DNA from: Cohnella rhizoplanae
GTDB taxonomy: Bacteria > Bacillota > Bacilli > Paenibacillales > Paenibacillaceae
Reading direction: 5' to 3'
Assembly: GCF_948329515.1 (NCBI RefSeq)
Contig: NZ_CAOJCN010000001.1
Coordinates: 124,001 to 188,000, forward strand
DNA length: 64,000 bases
Shown: positions 54,796 to 62,803 of the stretch, piece by piece
Numbering within the stretch: the first letter of the stretch is position 1
Layout: every line of letters begins with the position of its first letter
Translations under genes and position numbers: made by a program
The notes under the pieces: model-generated
Database searches by the model: none
Seen by the model: the letters and a program-made list of their open reading frames with translations, nothing else
What the model was told of the DNA's origin: nothing

Positions 54796-54877
54796 TTGCG
54801 CGCGTTCTGCGGCTCTGATTGCCAGGGAGGAACTGTCCGACATTCCGTCCATCGCTGCGGCGAGGAGCGGGAATGCG

Positions 54878-54906
54878 AACCGTGCCCATCAGGCACGGTT
54901 TTTTTT
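54878..54906 (+). terminator. Strong terminator in the leader of the mutS2-like gene
   Basis: Perfect 9-bp stem AACCGTGCC / GGCACGGTT (54878-54886 with 54892-54900), then TTTTTT. The 90 nt before it contain a further inverted repeat (CATTCC near 54841, GGGAATG near 54869), so it could be the expression platform of an attenuator. Confidence 0.8.
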
Positions 54907-54967
54907 GCGCATTTTTCGCCGTGTTCGCAAGTCCCCACCCTTCATAACAAAGGAGCATCCCCTAACC

Positions 54968-57205
54968 ATGAGATCCAGTTCCCTCGATAAATTAGAATAC
55001 GCGCGCGCGATCGAAGCCGTCGTATCCCGCACCTCCACTTATATGGGCCGTCGCCTCGCAGAGCGATTGGCCCCCCTGCACGACGCCCGCGTCATCGCCG
55101 CGCGCCTCGCGGAGACCGAGGAGACCCGCACGATGATCGACAAAGGGATGCATGTCCCTCTCCCGTCCATGGAGGGCATGGAAGACCTGTTCGCCTTGCT
55201 GGGCACGGGCTATGTCCCGAGCGAGCAGCAGTTCGGCATGCTGGCGCAATTCGTGCGCAGCTGCGGTCAACTGCGCAGGTTCATGGCCTCCAAGGCAGCC
55301 GCGGCGCCGACGGTCGCCGCTTATGCGTCGTCCATGCACGAGCTGGACGGACTGCTCGCCGAGATCGAGGGCTGCATCGACCGCGGACGCATCCTGGACG
55401 GTGCCAGCCAGGAGCTCGGACGCATCCGGCGTAAGCTGCGGCAAGCGGAGGAGAAGCTGCAGAAGCGGCTCGACGGACTGCTATCCAAGCACGCCGAGCA
55501 CCTTCAGGACCGCATCGTGAGCACGAGGGGCGGGCGGTACGTGTTGTCGGTCAAAAAAGAGCATCGGCGCAAAGTGTCCGGAACGGTGCTCGACGAATCC
55601 GCGAGCGGGCAGACGGTGTTCGTGGAGCCGTCGGAGACGGCGGGCCTGCAGATGGAGCTGTCCGCGCTCCGCGCCGAGGAGCAGCGCGAGGAGCTTCAGG
55701 TGCTGGCGCGGCTGACCGGCGAAGCGGAGCTCGCGCTGCCGCAGCTGTCGGTGAACGCGGAATCGGTGGCGCACTACGACTTCCTGCTGGCGAAGGCCAA
55801 GTGGGCGCTCGCGATCGGCGCGCTGCCGCCCGAACTTACGGACGACGGCACGTTCGAGCTGCGCAAGGCTCGCCACCCGTTCCTGAGCGCGAAGCCGGTG
55901 CCGCTGGATATTGCCATGGATGCCGGCTACCGGTCGCTGCTCATTACCGGGCCGAATACAGGCGGCAAGACGGTCGCGCTCAAGACGGTCGGCCTGCTCA
56001 CCCTGATGGCCCAGACCGGCCTGCTCATACCGGCGGCAGCGGGCAGCCGGGTCGGCGTGTTCCGTGCGATCGAGGCCGATATCGGCGACGGCCAGAGCCT
56101 GGACCGGTCGCTCAGCACCTTTTCCTCGCATATCCGCAACGTCACCGACATCCTGGCCGTCGCGGACCGCTCGACGCTCGTGCTGCTCGACGAGCTGGCG
56201 ACAGGGACGGATCCCGGGGAGGGCGTCGGGCTGTCGATCGCCGTGCTCGAGGAGCTCTACCGCCGCGGGGCGGCGGTGCTCGCCACGACGCACTTCAACG
56301 AGATCAAGGAATACGCGAGATTGGCGCCGGGCTTCCGCAACGCCCGCATGGCCTTCGACGAGGATACGTTGCAGCCGCTGTACCGGCTAGACATGGGCGA
56401 GGCGGGCGACAGCTATGCGTTCGTCATCGCGCGCAAGTTCGGCATCGGCGAGGAGATCATCGCCCGGGCCAAGGAGATCGCCCGGGGACTGAAGGGCGGA
56501 GCGGGCCGAGGCGTGAGCGCGGAGGCGCAGCGCGAAGGCGTGGAAAGTAGCAGCGGGTGCGGAGAGGCGCAGCGCGAAGGCGTGGAAAGAAGCAGCGGGA
56601 GCGGAGAGGCGCTGCGCGATGGCGTGGAGAGGAGCGGCGGAAGCGGAGAGGCGCTGCGCGAAGGCGTGGAGCGGAGCGGCGGAAGCGGAGAGGCGCTGCG
56701 CGAAGGCGTGGAGCGTAGCAGCGGAAGCGGGCACTCGCTGCGCGAAGCCGTGAAGGGGATTTTGCCGGCGGAGCGGATCGAAGCGGGGGCAAGCAATGCA
56801 GCGGGAGAGGTGACTGCGGCCCGCAAAGGGAAAGGACCCGGTGCAGGCGAAGCCGGGCGCGAGCGTAAGGAGCTTGCGGCTGGAGCCAACGGCGAACGAC
56901 AGGAGCCGGCCGCTGTGCAGCCCGAACTTGGCGTTGGCGACGTCGTCTGGATTCCGTCGCTCGGACAGCGGGGAGTCATCTACCGGCTCGCGGACGAGCG
57001 CGGCAACCTGATCGTGCAAATCCGCGGCGCCAAGCAGCTGATCAACCACAAGCGGGTGAAGTTGCAGATCGAGAGCAAGCACCTGTACCCGGAAGATTAC
57101 GATATGGACATCGTCTTCGATACGGTCGACAACCGCAAGAAGCGCAGCCTCATGGCCAAACGGCATGTGGAGGGGCTGAAGATCGAGCGGGAGGATCTCG
57201 AATAG
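54968..57205 (+). CDS. MutS2-like DNA-binding ATPase lacking the Smr domain
   Basis: 745 residues. MutS core and clamp helices (about 1-300), ABC ATPase domain with Walker A TGPNTGGKT (about 327-335) and Walker B LVLLDE (about 404-409), then helical arm (about 470-515). Residues about 519-600 are six copies of a 14-residue repeat. The C-terminal 90 residues (GVGDVVWIPSLGQRGVIYRL, KQLINHKRVKLQIE) stop without the Smr nuclease domain that ends true MutS2 (about 785 residues). ATG at 54968 after AAAGGAG; the longer frame runs through the upstream terminator. Role in recombination control or ribosome rescue is therefore uncertain. Confidence 0.85.
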   Translation: MRSSSLDKLEYARAIEAVVSRTSTYMGRRLAERLAPLHDARVIAARLAETEETRTMIDKGMHVPLPSMEGMEDLFALLGTGYVPSEQQFGMLAQFVRSCGQLRRFMASKAAAAPTVAAYASSMHELDGLLAEIEGCIDRGRILDGASQELGRIRRKLRQAEEKLQKRLDGLLSKHAEHLQDRIVSTRGGRYVLSVKKEHRRKVSGTVLDESASGQTVFVEPSETAGLQMELSALRAEEQREELQVLARLTGEAELALPQLSVNAESVAHYDFLLAKAKWALAIGALPPELTDDGTFELRKARHPFLSAKPVPLDIAMDAGYRSLLITGPNTGGKTVALKTVGLLTLMAQTGLLIPAAAGSRVGVFRAIEADIGDGQSLDRSLSTFSSHIRNVTDILAVADRSTLVLLDELATGTDPGEGVGLSIAVLEELYRRGAAVLATTHFNEIKEYARLAPGFRNARMAFDEDTLQPLYRLDMGEAGDSYAFVIARKFGIGEEIIARAKEIARGLKGGAGRGVSAEAQREGVESSSGCGEAQREGVERSSGSGEALRDGVERSGGSGEALREGVERSGGSGEALREGVERSSGSGHSLREAVKGILPAERIEAGASNAAGEVTAARKGKGPGAGEAGRERKELAAGANGERQEPAAVQPELGVGDVVWIPSLGQRGVIYRLADERGNLIVQIRGAKQLINHKRVKLQIESKHLYPEDYDMDIVFDTVDNRKKRSLMAKRHVEGLKIEREDLE
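56522..56755. repeat. In-frame 42-bp repeat inside the mutS2-like gene
   Basis: Six copies starting at 56522, 56564, 56606, 56648, 56690 and 56732, exactly 42 bp apart. Each encodes a variant of EALREGVERSGGSG. It lies in the linker between the ATPase and the C-terminal domain. Confidence 0.92.
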
Positions 57206-57261
57206 CGTTATGCAAAAACCGCTTCTCCTCGGAGGAGCGATTTTTCTATGACCATAAACTC

Positions 57262-57660
57262 TTGCTCGCGCATCGCCTCTCGTAGTGAAGGCGATGACTT
57301 AGCCGCGAGACCAAGTACGCGGTTCCCTCTCGTAATGAAGGCGATGACAGCGCCGAACGTCCAAACATGCGCATCGCCTCTCGTAGTGAAGGCGATGACA
57401 GCGCCACGAGGCCAAGTACGCGCATCGCCTCTCGTAATGAAGGCGATGACAGCGCCGCACGGCCAAGTGCGCATATCGTCTGTTGTAGTGAAGGCGATGA
57501 CAGCGCCGCACGGCCAAGTGCGCATATCGTCTGTTGTAGTGAAGGTGATGACTTCGCCGCGCGTCCAAATACGCGCATCCCCTCTCGTAGTGAAGGCGAT
57601 GACAGCGCAGCGCGACCAAGATCGCGAAACCCTCTCGTAGTGAAGGCGATGAAAGCTGTT
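57262..57660. repeat. Repeat array E: 8 units, 50-51-bp period, same family as array A
   Basis: Cores start at 57271, 57321, 57372, 57423, 57474, 57525, 57576 and 57626. Core ATCGCCT-CTCGTAGTGA-AGGCGAT, with some left arms decayed (for example TTCCCT, ATCGTC). Linkers read GACAGCGCC and CCAAGT-CGC. It fills the gap between the convergent mutS2-like gene and the gene at 57678. Confidence 0.9.
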
Positions 57661-57677
57661 TATGGCTCTATTTCTAA

Positions 57678-58919
57678 CTAAAGCCCAGACGGCGAGACGT
57701 CGTCCATCCCGAGCAGCAGCGTGGCGATTTCCCTTATTTTCTCCATCGGTCCCGTAAAGTGATATACTTGCGACTCATCCGTCGCCCGCCCGGGCTTGTC
57801 GATCCTCAGGGCGGGCGATTGATATTCAAGCTCGGCAAAGCCGCCGAGCTGGCCGCCGTCGTTGTAAATCTGCATGCAGGAGCCAAGATAATCGGGCCGG
57901 TCCGGCGGATAATCGGGGTAGATGCCGGCGGGGTTTACGCTGAACTGCCGCACCAGAAGACTGCTGTCGGATGCGTCGAGACGGCGGATATAGCCGTAGC
58001 GCCCGGTTGAGGCGACGGCGTCGAACGACAGCTTGTAGCTGTAGTCGCCGCCGCAAGGGATGCGAATGCCATAGTCCGTCGCTACAATGTCGGCCGGCTC
58101 CCGCTGGGCGAACATCGTCAGCGGAGGCACGCGACCTCGTGTAGGCACCAGCGCGACGCCGCCGGCGGGCACCTGCATGATGCTCCACAGGCTGCAGTAG
58201 CCGGACGGACCGGTTGCTCCGCACTCATTGGTTGCCTTGATCCCATCGTTTGCGTCTCGCTCATTGCTCGCCATGCTCCTAACGGCCGCGCCGCACTCAT
58301 TGCTTGCCATACTCCCATCGGCCGCCTCGCTCTCATCGGGCGCCTCGCTCTCATCGGGCGCTCCACTCCCATAAGCCGCCCTGCTCTCATCGACCTCCCC
58401 GCAACTGTCCGCCGCCAAGGGCTCCAAACGAAGCGCCGTGCGGACCTTGCAGCCGATATAGTGGACGCCGGTCCAGTCGCGCGCGGACAAGGAGGCATTC
58501 ATGCGAAGCGGGTTCGGCAGCGTCGCGAATCGCTTTTCCAGCTCCAGCCGGATCGTCGCGGCCGCAGCGCGGTGGCGCAGCTCGCAGGCCATCCGCACCG
58601 AGGCTTCGCGCTCTGAACGTCCGATCAGCGTCCAATGTCCCGGATCGAGCTGCGGCGGGACCGCATAGTCGCCGGCGCCGTCTACGAAGAAATCGAGCTC
58701 GGGGCTGATCCAGGTGCGGTCGCCGCCCGTATTCCATTCGCCGGCGTCCAGCGCCGTCGGGTGTCTCCAGAACGACGTGCCTTCATATGCCCCCGGGACG
58801 GACATATCGAGCAGCCGTCCGCCCCGCGCGAGGAGCAGCAGGGAACCGCCGTCCTCGCCGGTCAGCTTGACATAGGGTTCGTTCGCCTGCCTAAGACTCG
58901 CTTCCAACGTATCGGACAA
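57678..58919 (-). CDS. Hypothetical protein, beta-sandwich sugar-related (DUF4380/DUF6786-like)
   Basis: 413 residues from TTG 58919, chosen because AAGGAGAGG lies 6 nt upstream and the codon is 13 nt past the gntR stop; the frame continues into gntR without support. The N-terminal LLLLARGGRLLDMSVPG and WISPELDFF resemble the galactose-mutarotase-like sandwich of uncharacterised sugar-associated proteins. Residues about 170-235 are a low-complexity insert rich in DES, ASNE and GA repeats that breaks the fold. Operon with the GntR regulator suggests a role in the sugar-acid pathway. Family assignment is tentative. Confidence 0.6.
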   Translation of the reverse strand: MSDTLEASLRQANEPYVKLTGEDGGSLLLLARGGRLLDMSVPGAYEGTSFWRHPTALDAGEWNTGGDRTWISPELDFFVDGAGDYAVPPQLDPGHWTLIGRSEREASVRMACELRHRAAAATIRLELEKRFATLPNPLRMNASLSARDWTGVHYIGCKVRTALRLEPLAADSCGEVDESRAAYGSGAPDESEAPDESEAADGSMASNECGAAVRSMASNERDANDGIKATNECGATGPSGYCSLWSIMQVPAGGVALVPTRGRVPPLTMFAQREPADIVATDYGIRIPCGGDYSYKLSFDAVASTGRYGYIRRLDASDSSLLVRQFSVNPAGIYPDYPPDRPDYLGSCMQIYNDGGQLGGFAELEYQSPALRIDKPGRATDESQVYHFTGPMEKIREIATLLLGMDDVSPSGL

Positions 58920-58932
58920 CCGTATCCTCTCC

Positions 58933-59604
58933 TTATTCGTCCTTCTCGTCGAAGCAGAGCAGGCAGTCCTCGTCCCGGATATGCCGGGTCCACAACGCTT
59001 CGATCCCTTCGTCGCTCTCGTTCCGCAAGGCCGCCAGCAGCGCGGCATGCTCCGCGGGCACCCGTCCCAGATCGCCGAACGCGCCGGTATTCTTAATGAA
59101 GTGCAGGCGCAGCCGATTTACGATGCCAAGCCAGATCTGCTGCGTATAGGACGACTCGTCGAGCGACAGCACCTGTTCGTGGAACCGGATATCGGCTTCA
59201 GCCAGCGCGAATAAGTCGTCCTCGGACGCGGCCCGCTTCATTTCCCCCACGATCGCCTCCAAGGTCTCGAAGAACGCCTCGTCCCGCTTATCCCGGCTTT
59301 GCTTCAGCACGAACAGCTCCAGCTGCAGACGCACCGGGATGAGCAGACCGACGACCTCCTCCTTGCGCACGTCGGCGACCGCCGTCTCCCGGTAGGGAGA
59401 GCTCACGACAAGGCCGAGCGCTTCCAGATCCCGCAGCGCCTCGCGCAGCGGACCTCGGCTGACGTTCATCTGCTTGGAGATGTCGAGCTCCCGCAGCTTG
59501 TCGCCCGGCTTCAGATGGCCGCGTACGATCGCATCGCGGATGTCCGCGAAGACGCGCTGGCGCAGCGACAGGTTTTCCTGGCTTTTGAATTGGTAGGGCT
59601 TCAT
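58933..59604 (-). CDS. GntR/FCD family transcriptional regulator
   Basis: 223 residues. Winged helix (about 12-72: LRELDISKQMNVSRGPLREALRDLE) and an FCD effector domain (about 90-210) with metal-ligand positions in AEADIRFHEQVL, PAEHAALL and LWTRHIRDE. FCD regulators sense small organic acids such as sugar acids. Divergent from the catabolic operon at 59794, with a candidate operator over its promoter. Confidence 0.9.
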   Translation of the reverse strand: MKPYQFKSQENLSLRQRVFADIRDAIVRGHLKPGDKLRELDISKQMNVSRGPLREALRDLEALGLVVSSPYRETAVADVRKEEVVGLLIPVRLQLELFVLKQSRDKRDEAFFETLEAIVGEMKRAASEDDLFALAEADIRFHEQVLSLDESSYTQQIWLGIVNRLRLHFIKNTGAFGDLGRVPAEHAALLAALRNESDEGIEALWTRHIRDEDCLLCFDEKDE

Positions 59605-59692
59605 ATCTCAGGCTCCCAGCATGGTTTAATTCGAACGTCCTGCAAGCGAATGCCCCCAGTATAGACCACCGTCGGGATAAATTCAACGATCA

Positions 59693-59740
59693 ATTGTCGA
59701 TGATTGATTGTTGACAATATACCAAATGCAAAGTTATGAT
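59693..59740 (+). promoter_or_regulatory. Promoter and candidate GntR operator of the sugar-acid operon
   Basis: TTGACA (59712-59717), 17-bp spacer, TATGAT (59735-59740). The inverted repeat ATTGTC (59693-59698) / GACAAT (59713-59718), 14-nt spacer, overlaps the -35 box, the right place for a repressor. Confidence 0.65.
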
Positions 59741-59793
59741 GGGCTCATTGCCAAGGCTAACCGCCTAAGCTCATCGCTAAGGGAGGTAAGGAA

Positions 59794-60501
59794 ATGAACA
59801 TTTTGGCCATATGCGCGCATCCGGACGACGCCGAGATTCTGTGCGGCGGCACGTTGGCGAAGTACGCGGCGCGCGGGGACAAGGTGACGATCGCGATCTC
59901 GACCAACGGCGAAGTCGGCTCACCGACATTGCCGAAGGCGGAGATCGCCGAGATTCGCCGGCAGGAAGCGAAGTCCGCCGCGGACCTGATCGGAGCGGAC
60001 CTGATCTGGATGGGATATCCGGACGAATTTCTGTTCGATAACGAGGCCACGCGCCTGTCGTTCATCGAAGCGATGCGCGCGAGCGGGGCCGAGGTCGTGC
60101 TGACGCACTGGCCGGACGATCTATACAACCCGGACCATACGGTGACCGGCCGGATCGCCAACGACGTGGCCATCATGACGACGGTGCCGAATATCGTGAC
60201 AGCGAGTCCCGTGCTAAAGAAGATTCCGATCGTTTATTTCGTCGACAGCATGGCCGGCATCGGCTTCCAGCCCGACGAATACGTGGACGTCACGGATTTT
60301 ATCGATACGAAAAAACGCATGGTGGCGCAGCACGAGAGCCAAGTCGGCGATTGGCTACAGGACCAGTACGGATCCAACACGATGGAGATGATCGAGGTTG
60401 TCTCGCGGTTCCGCGGCATTCAGTGCGGGGTCCGCTACGCAGAGGGCTTCGTCCGGGCCAAGGCCTATCCGCGCAACATCGTAAGTTCATTGCTGCCCTG
60501 A
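59794..60501 (+). CDS. PIG-L family deacetylase
   Basis: 235 residues. Zinc motif AHPDDAE (residues 7-13) and the later HPDH-like element NPDHTVTG (about 110-117). LmbE/PIG-L enzymes remove acetyl groups from N-acetylglucosamine-type sugars. First gene of the operon; it could deacetylate an incoming substituted sugar, but this is inference. RBS GGGAGGT. Confidence 0.88.
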   Translation: MNILAICAHPDDAEILCGGTLAKYAARGDKVTIAISTNGEVGSPTLPKAEIAEIRRQEAKSAADLIGADLIWMGYPDEFLFDNEATRLSFIEAMRASGAEVVLTHWPDDLYNPDHTVTGRIANDVAIMTTVPNIVTASPVLKKIPIVYFVDSMAGIGFQPDEYVDVTDFIDTKKRMVAQHESQVGDWLQDQYGSNTMEMIEVVSRFRGIQCGVRYAEGFVRAKAYPRNIVSSLLP

Positions 60502-60541
60502 TCGAAGGCATGGATAACGTCCGGAGGGAGGCGATTCGCAA

Positions 60542-61315
60542 ATGAGGCGATTCATAGGGAAGACGGCGATCGTCACGGGGGGCGCGTCGGGCATCGGGCT
60601 CTCCACCGCCAAGCTCCTGGCTTCGGAGGGCGCCACGGTCGTCATCGCGGGACGCGACGAACGACGGGGAACTGCCGCGCTGGCGGAACTCTCGGCGATC
60701 GGCGGCAAGCCGCTGTTCGTTCAGGCAGATATCAGCGACGAGGATGCCGTTCGGCGATTGATCGGCAGCGTCAGGACGCATGCCGGGCGCATCGACATAT
60801 TAATCAATAATGCCGCGATGTTTTACGAGAGCGACTTCCTGCAGGAGACGACGGACCGCTGGCGCGCCGTGTTCGATACGATCGTGAACGGCGCCTATTG
60901 GTGCACGCGCGAAGCCGCGCTCGCGATGAAGGAGCAGGGCAGCGGCGCGATCGTGAATGTTTCATCCATCAACGGCGTCCGCGCTCTGAACCGTTCCAGC
61001 CATTACAACTCGGCCAAGGGCGCGCTCGACCAGTTGACAAGATGCACGGCGGCGGAACTGTCGCCCTACGGCATTCGGGTGAACGGCGTGGCGCCGGGCT
61101 TTATCGACACAGGCCTATCCGTCGTCGGCGGCGAGAACGAGCTGGAGACCGAATGGTTCAAGCAGTACTACGTGCGGGAACGCAAGATTCCGCTGGCAAG
61201 GCCCGGGCAATCCGAGGAAGCGGCGGCCGTCATTGCTTTCCTGGCTTCCGACGCGGCTTCCTACGTACAGGGCGCGATCGTGCCCGTTGACGGAGGATTG
61301 TCGATTACGTTTTAG
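60542..61315 (+). CDS. SDR family oxidoreductase
   Basis: 257 residues, classical short-chain dehydrogenase. Cofactor motif TGGASGIGLS (about 13-22), NNAAM, catalytic Ser in NVSSINGVR and Y155-x3-K159 in SHYNSAKGAL; ends with the usual YVQGAIVPVDGGLSITF. R at the end of the second strand (VIAGRDERR) suggests NADP preference. Likely oxidises a sugar or a 2-keto-3-deoxy acid in this operon. Confidence 0.9.
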   Translation: MRRFIGKTAIVTGGASGIGLSTAKLLASEGATVVIAGRDERRGTAALAELSAIGGKPLFVQADISDEDAVRRLIGSVRTHAGRIDILINNAAMFYESDFLQETTDRWRAVFDTIVNGAYWCTREAALAMKEQGSGAIVNVSSINGVRALNRSSHYNSAKGALDQLTRCTAAELSPYGIRVNGVAPGFIDTGLSVVGGENELETEWFKQYYVRERKIPLARPGQSEEAAAVIAFLASDAASYVQGAIVPVDGGLSITF

Positions 61316-61330
61316 AGAGGTGGGTTCGCG

Positions 61331-61645
61331 ATGCCGATCGATGAATGGCAGCAGATCAATCCGCTGATCCGCCGTAAAGTATTTCCCCCGGGAGAGCGGC
61401 TGATGAGCATGGCGATCGAATTCAAAAAGGGCGGAGCGGGCCCGGAGCACGCGCATCCGCATGAGCAGCTGGGCTATGTCGTGTCCGGAAAAATCAGGAT
61501 GCGGCTGAACGGCGCCGAGATTATCGCCTCGGCTGGGGAGCAAGTATGCGTGCCGGGCGGCGTATCCCATTCCGTCGAAGCGCTTGAAGATTCGCTGGTG
61601 CTGGAAGCGTTCACCCCTTTGCGGGAGGACCTGCTGGGAAGTTAG
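61331..61645 (+). CDS. Small cupin-domain protein
   Basis: 104 residues, a single cupin barrel with metal-ligand histidines in PEHAHPHEQLGYVVSG and the second motif PGGVSHSVEALED. Such proteins in sugar-acid operons may be isomerases, lactonase-like or binding proteins; function is not known. RBS GAGAGGTGGG. Confidence 0.8.
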   Translation: MPIDEWQQINPLIRRKVFPPGERLMSMAIEFKKGGAGPEHAHPHEQLGYVVSGKIRMRLNGAEIIASAGEQVCVPGGVSHSVEALEDSLVLEAFTPLREDLLGS

Positions 61646-61670
61646 CGACTGGAAAAGGAGCTGGGGAAAA

Positions 61671-62792
61671 GTGAAGATCACCGAGGTCGAAGCGATTTAT
61701 CTGAGCATACCCGACTTGGACGCCGAGCAGTGCGACGGCACGCAGGATACGCTCGTCATCCGCATTCATACGGACGAGGGCATCGTCGGCGTCGGCGAGG
61801 TCGATTCGTCGCCGCTCGTCGCGAAGGCCGTCGTGGAGGCGCCTGCCTCGCACTCGATCGCGACGGGTCTGCGAAGTCTGCTCATCGGGGAGAATCCGAT
61901 CGAGATCGAGCGGCTGTGGGACAAGATGTACCGCGGCACGATCTACTTCGGCCGTACGGGCCCGGCGCTGCATGCGATCAGCGGCGTCGACATCGCGCTG
62001 TGGGACATTCTGGGCAAGACGATGAACCGTCCGGTCTGCGAGATGATGGGCGGCGTGTTCAACCGCAGGCTGAAGGCCTACGCCAGCGCCCTGATGCCGG
62101 AGACGATCGAAGAAGCGGCAGCCATGGCGGAGCGATACGCCAAGCTCGGCTACAAGGCGATGAAGTTCGGCTGGGGGCCGATCGGCCGGGACGCCAAGTT
62201 CGACGAAGCGCAGATCAAGGCGATCCGCGCGGCCGTCGGCGACGACATCGACGTCATGATCGATGCCGGACTCGCCTGGGATCTGAAGGGCGCGCTTCGC
62301 ATGACGGAGGTATACGAGCGGTACGGCGTCTACTGGCTGGAGGAGCCCGTTCACTCGAACGATATCGCCGGATATCGCGCGCTGGCGGACCGCAGCCGCA
62401 TCTCGATCGCGGGCGGGGAGCAGGAGAGCGGCCGGATGGCCTTCCAGCGGCTGCTCGACGAGGGACACCTCGACATCATCCAGCCCGACCTGGCACGCGT
62501 CGGCGGCTTGACCGAGGGCAAGCGAATCGCGTACCTGGCATACGACCGCCACAAGAAGGTCGTTCCCCATGCCTTCAAGACCGGCATTCTCGTCGCGGCC
62601 AGCACGCACTTCGCGGCGGCGATCCCGAACGGCTTCATGATCGAATACACCGTATCGAACTCGCCGCTCGCCCGCGATCTGGTGAGCCTGGAGATCGAGT
62701 TCAAGGACGGCTACGTGACCGTGCCGACCGATCGTCCCGGTCTCGGCATCGAGATCGACGAACAGGTATTGAATCGCTACAGGATCCGATAG
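61671..62792 (+). CDS. Mandelate racemase/muconate lactonising family dehydratase
   Basis: 373 residues from GTG 61671 (AAGGAG 10 nt upstream; the longer frame overlaps the cupin gene). Enolase-superfamily capping domain (1-120) and barrel with metal ligands D198 (MIDAG), E224 or E225 (LEEPVHSND) and E250 (GGEQESG). The catalytic base His is H300 in VVPHAFKTG, as in acid-sugar dehydratases. At the first catalytic position the usual KxK reads K165-F-G. Probable dehydration of an aldonate to a 2-keto-3-deoxy acid. Confidence 0.88.
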   Translation: MKITEVEAIYLSIPDLDAEQCDGTQDTLVIRIHTDEGIVGVGEVDSSPLVAKAVVEAPASHSIATGLRSLLIGENPIEIERLWDKMYRGTIYFGRTGPALHAISGVDIALWDILGKTMNRPVCEMMGGVFNRRLKAYASALMPETIEEAAAMAERYAKLGYKAMKFGWGPIGRDAKFDEAQIKAIRAAVGDDIDVMIDAGLAWDLKGALRMTEVYERYGVYWLEEPVHSNDIAGYRALADRSRISIAGGEQESGRMAFQRLLDEGHLDIIQPDLARVGGLTEGKRIAYLAYDRHKKVVPHAFKTGILVAASTHFAAAIPNGFMIEYTVSNSPLARDLVSLEIEFKDGYVTVPTDRPGLGIEIDEQVLNRYRIR

Positions 62793-62803
62793 GAGGATAA
62801 CGC

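Noticed and set aside
52796..54967. lepA expected after yqxA
   Set aside because: No translation-factor gene is found there; the next genes are HD-GYP, Crp/Fnr-type and mutS2-like, so the conserved order ends at yqxA.
57208..57681. Open frames across array E
   Set aside because: Repeat translations without start signals.
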